From Apiospora phragmitis (taxonomy: Eukaryota > Ascomycota > Sordariomycetes > Amphisphaeriales > Apiosporaceae), in contig JAQQWL010000010.1 of NCBI GenBank assembly GCA_038363925.1, positions 744,001-808,000 of the forward strand: DNA of 64,000 nucleotides, read 5' to 3'. This document shows, piece after piece, positions 60,368-64,000 of this stretch (its first letter is position 1; every line of letters starts with the position of its first letter). The notes under the pieces were generated by a model that saw nothing but the letters and a program-made list of their open reading frames with translations, did no database searches and was not told the origin of the DNA. Both the position numbers and the translations under genes were made by a program.

Positions 60368-61173
60368 TGCGATCTCTCAGGTATGCTCAGGTCTTTCCAG
60401 AAACCAGCTGCAAATAGAACAATGCTGGAAATTCTAGTCCTACATCAAGGTTAATATAGTATTTCCTATTTTCTTTGGAAAAAGCATCGTGGCCTACTCA
60501 CAGTCAACTTCAATCTCACTGGGGATGGGGGAGTTAGAGAAGCCACACTCAGTTGAAGTGGGGTTCGAGATGGGATGGTTCTGCACTAATTCAGGTAACA
60601 GCGACAGAAGTGCTCCTTCCACTTTGGCCAGAAACCAAGCCCTGCATATTATCCAAACCCCCGCTGTCAATATCCGTTTGTAGGCATTTGCATGTTCTGT
60701 TTGGTCGCTATTATGGCCCTGCTATTTTTTTTGTTCATTTTACTTTGAAACCCGTGATTTAATCAGCCCGCCCTTTGTCTGATAGCCAAATCATTTGGTT
60801 CTAATCTTTAGTAAGCTATCGAGTCGACATCCATTGGAGGATAAGGGACAGCTCGAGTCTCTGCGCCTTCCACTGATTACATAGCAATGGCATTGTGCAT
60901 TCCATGGAATGAATGGGATCGGGTGAAAGCTCCAGATTACAATGATCATTCATGTTGGCTACGACGCTTTGTCTCTTTCTATAGAGATAATCTGGTTGTA
61001 CCATGATATTCAGCAAAGGAAACCCTTGCTAAATACGGGTATAAGTCGGATGATGCTCGATAATGTGATTGTTCCTTCAAAATCCAAAAAGCCAAACCTT
61101 TATCTCCGACTCGAAGAGTTGTTGACTGCAGGAATTTATTCGGCACGCCTCGCCGAACCACTAGGGAGTCACC
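60368..61173. promoter_or_regulatory. Divergent region of S9 peptidase and F-box gene
   Basis: 806 bp between divergent starts. No clear motif, repeat or additional gene seen. Confidence 0.4.
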
Positions 61174-63257
61174 ATGGCTCATATCACTCATTTGCCGTCA
61201 GAGCTTCTCATCGAGATCGAGAAGTATCTTCGATATCCACTTTCAAAAGATGCAATCGCTCTAAGCAGTACTTGTAAGTCGTTCTGGAGCAGGATTGGCG
61301 GTAACACCCTCTATCGTAGGGCTGCCTTGGAGGATCGAGATCGCGTCAGGGAGGCTGAGGCTGACGAATGTGCTAGAATCAGGGCATCATTGATGGACAT
61401 CGAAGAAGGTGAGGTTACAGAAGCTGACGGCGGCAGCGACGAGGGAGCTGTTGAGACAGGCATTGCGGGAACCGACATCGTCGTACTCCCAGAACACAGC
61501 CCAAACCCCGACCATCCCGAAGGTTGGCCAACCTTCAGCCAAGCCACCGTAACCTGTCTCAACCGCGCGATCCGGCGATGCAGGGACCTGGAGAAGCTTG
61601 AGCTAATCATTGACATCTACGCAAAGCTCGTCCCCGAGGTGTTCCGAGGCTCATGGCACAGGCTGGAAGAGATGACTTCGATCCATACCGCCATCCGAGC
61701 GAAGCGCCTCGACGTGGTCCAGCTGCTCGTCAATAAGGGCCTCGCGCCCGAATGTAATGACACGGTCATGGGGAAACCATTGATGGCCTGGGGCATTGCC
61801 AGGAGGGAGGAAAGGATATTTGACATTTCGAGGGGAAGATATGAAGCCAGCGGTAAGGTTCGATTCTACCCTTTTCAACGTAGCTCTACAGGCCCGCTCC
61901 GAGGACATCTGCCTGTTCCTGCTGGAGAACATCTACGAAGCGAGGTTCGATCGTCAGAGTCCTCTCTATCCTGACAAGCTGGCGCTCTATATGGCATTTG
62001 CGGAGGAGTTTGGGATGTACCGGCTTCTCGACGCTCTGCTTGATTACTTCGGAGAAGGGTCTATGATATCCTGATTTCTGGCTGACTCTGCGTCGCCTCC
62101 TGCTGCTGAGTCCGTACGACGGCTACCGCGGCCTGCCCACCCGGCTTTTGCCTCGGGTACTATCATCGAAAACGTGTTCTTCCGTTCCGAATGGGAAGAG
62201 CTTCCCCATTTCCCCAACAGAACGGAAATTCTCGACAGGCTCCGAGAGGCGCGGCCGATGGAAGGTTGCGGTTTCCCAACGACGACGACCAAGGTCCGCA
62301 TGGGGCTATATACACCTCATTCTTACCCACTCCATTTTTACACGCCCCATTGGCGTTCCTCGTCGCTAACAGATGTGCATGGAGTGCCAGCCGCATCCTT
62401 CGTCACCAAATTGCAACAGGAACAGTGGACGCGGCCGATTTGGTGGAGACATTTATGGAGGAGTCAGAATCATGCGTCGCATACGACAGGCTCGACCTTT
62501 TTCGGGTTGTCTGGCCCGACAACAAACGCCTTTTATATCGAAGCGAGCTGTCCGAGGAGGAGAACGCGCGAGAGACGGAGAGATGCTGGTCCGCCTGTCT
62601 AGCGTACTCCATGAGGGCGTGGTCGCAGCCAGAGGCGCCAGATAGCGCTTATTCCCAGTTGAAGACCGCCGTTGAGCCCGGATTGTTCCATCTCTGCTGC
62701 GCTATCCTGTCCGACCAGCCTGCCGTCATCGACGAGCTCATTCTGGACTATGGATTAGACCCGCACCAGGAATTAGCGGCTGGGAACAGAGCTGATGAGC
62801 TGTTTTACGACACGGGTAATTATGGCCAGACCGATTTCGCTTGGGCCCGTACTCCCTTCGATGTCGCCGTCAAAAACTGGCAATACTTTCATCATGACCC
62901 CTGGCCGTCTGCAATGGCAATGGTCTGCCGTCTCGTGTATCACTGTGGTGCGCCCAAGTCCTGGTCGGCAATCACGAGACGCCAGCTCCTCAAGATGTGG
63001 CGTGACTACGATATGACCGGTATCTCAGGTACGACGATGGGCAATGGCGCCCAGACGACTATGAACCATAGTGCCCATACATAGACTTGGATGAAATGGG
63101 ACGGGAGATACTGCTCTTCAACAGCATACAGCCGGATGACGAACAAGAGAAGACACGACTTGCTCTGACGGTTGTCTTCCGAGAGCTATTGGATGCAGTC
63201 GAAGATGAGCGTGATAAGGCAATTTTCATGGATAGAGACGGAAATGAAGATATCTGA
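61174..63257 (+). pseudogene. F-box protein with ankyrin-like region, frame-broken
   Basis: The start M-A-H-I-T-H-L-P-S-E-L-L-I-E-I and A-L-S-S-T-C-K-S-F-W-S-R-I is a clear N-terminal F-box. A helical region follows with an ankyrin-like line (S-I-H-T-A-I-R-A-K-R-L-D-V-V-Q-L-L). The frame then changes near 61810, where coding-looking sequence resumes in another frame (V-A-L-Q-A-R-S-E-D-I-C-L-F-L-L-E-N), again between 62060 and 62330, and near 63040. The last part (L-D-E-M-G-R-E-I-L-L-F-N-S-I to about 63257) follows a TAG. One change may be an intron (about 62290-62350). I could not find introns for all, so the gene is either decayed or carries several indels. F-box proteins link targets to SCF ubiquitin ligase. 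Confidence 0.6.
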
Positions 63258-64000
63258 GCTCTTCCACGGCGGTGTCTAATTCACCATGATGATGTAAGGC
63301 AAATATAGAAACCTCCGAACCTTTATCGACGTACCTGTGGCCTACCACCTTATTTCTACTTGTAATACATGTTAAACCAATGATGTCTTTTTCCTTCTTT
63401 TATTCAAGTCAGGAGTTTGCCGTCGCAGTAGGAAATGTGCATGTATCTGTATTGCGCGAGCCATGCGCCAGTTGACAACTACAGTAGATACCCCTGAAAG
63501 TGCATACGGGGGAAAGTGCATATATTTTCGAGCCCGACTCAGTTTTTAGTGGGAAAGTGCATAAAGTGCATACTGCATACGACTTTTGGAAATATGCGGT
63601 TACAGGGGCAAAACAGGGGGGGTGCCGGGTACAGACCTACTAAGAGTTTTCAGAAATCGTCCGTGCACTGGAATATGGGCACTAAATATGGGGCAGAGTC
63701 AGCTTTCAGCCGGTTTCCCACCAAACCGGAAAGTGCATATATGGGTGAAAGTGCATAACAATCTGTAGCTCGTGTGGGTGACGCCGAACCAATAACGTGG
63801 GGGTGGGGTGTTAAATAAATTGCGTCTCATGGAGGAGTCAGTTTCGTCGCTGTATCACATAACGAGACCTACGGCGCCCGATACAGACTCCGACAGTCCG
63901 TTCGTCGCGAAACACGAAGTATTGAACGACTTTCCATCCTGCCGAGTCTCCACTTTAGACAGGACTGCCCCATTACGTGTAACTGACAGTATGAATGAAG
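63258..64000. other. Intergenic with AAAGTGCATA repeat cluster
   Basis: No gene seen. Six copies of one 10-mer at 63497-63757 are listed separately. The rest to the right edge is unremarkable. Confidence 0.5.
63497..63757 (+). repeat. Six direct copies of AAAGTGCATA in two clusters
   Basis: Exact copies at 63497, 63513, 63554, 63563 (overlapping the previous by one base), 63730 and 63748, all in the same orientation. The left cluster has four copies and the right has two, about 160 bp apart. Each copy except the overlapping one is preceded by G or GG. Confidence 0.8.

Noticed and set aside
1..64000. CRISPR arrays, bacterial operons or riboswitches
   Set aside because: The window is eukaryotic with spliceosomal introns; no regularly spaced repeat array was seen.

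Overview
This window is nuclear DNA of a filamentous ascomycete (Pezizomycotina, most likely Sordariomycetes). Genes are dense and on both strands, and most carry short GT-AG introns of 50-130 bp. Families typical of moulds are present: a HET-domain protein, a NACHT NTPase, a Pth11-like rhodopsin-fold receptor, a 2EXR protein, a CipC-like protein and fungal P450, BBE-oxidase and efflux genes. Two TA-flanked DNA transposons have AT-rich interiors, and in the first of them Trp codons have become stops, as repeat-induced point mutation (RIP) produces. I built exon structures by hand from reading frames and splice signals. No database search was possible.

Layout. 1-5.6 kb: the 3' end of an AKR7-type aldo-keto reductase, a HET-domain gene (-) and a CorA-like membrane protein (+). 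5.8-17.4 kb: an accessory block holding a C2H2+Zn2Cys6 regulator (-), a divergent MFS efflux gene (+), a GNAT (-), a P450 (+) and a secreted FAD oxidase (-). It resembles a small metabolic cluster without a backbone synthase. The shared TF/MFS promoter holds a perfect CGG-N9-CCG palindrome. 19.2-26.6 kb: an intact Pth11-like receptor, then wreckage: a NACHT pseudogene and two genes lying head to head that both lack their 5' parts at about 25.33 kb. 26.9-31.8 kb: housekeeping pair CRS1 (-) and TRM61 (+) around a shared promoter. 33.8 kb: a CipC-like gene. 35.0-36.8 kb: a complete but RIP-damaged Fot1/pogo element. 37.4-40.2 kb: SmD3 (-) and WRS1 (+) around a shared promoter. 40.9-47.2 kb: a His-rich orphan, an acidic-repeat orphan with a GC-AG intron, a tRNA-like SINE relic and a 2EXR gene. 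47.5-49.3 kb: a small Cys-rich gene split in frame by a second TA-flanked transposon. 52.3-60.4 kb: a full ABCC transporter (+) and an S9 peptidase (-). 61.2-63.3 kb: a frame-broken F-box/ankyrin-like gene. The last 700 bp hold six copies of a 10-bp repeat.

A caution applies throughout. Single-base frame breaks occur in the housekeeping genes WRS1 and S9 peptidase and in the ABC transporter, several at short G/C runs, and the total exon length in each fits small indels exactly. Some broken genes here may therefore be assembly errors. The transposon insertion, the NACHT nonsense codon and the head-to-head truncation cannot be explained that way.
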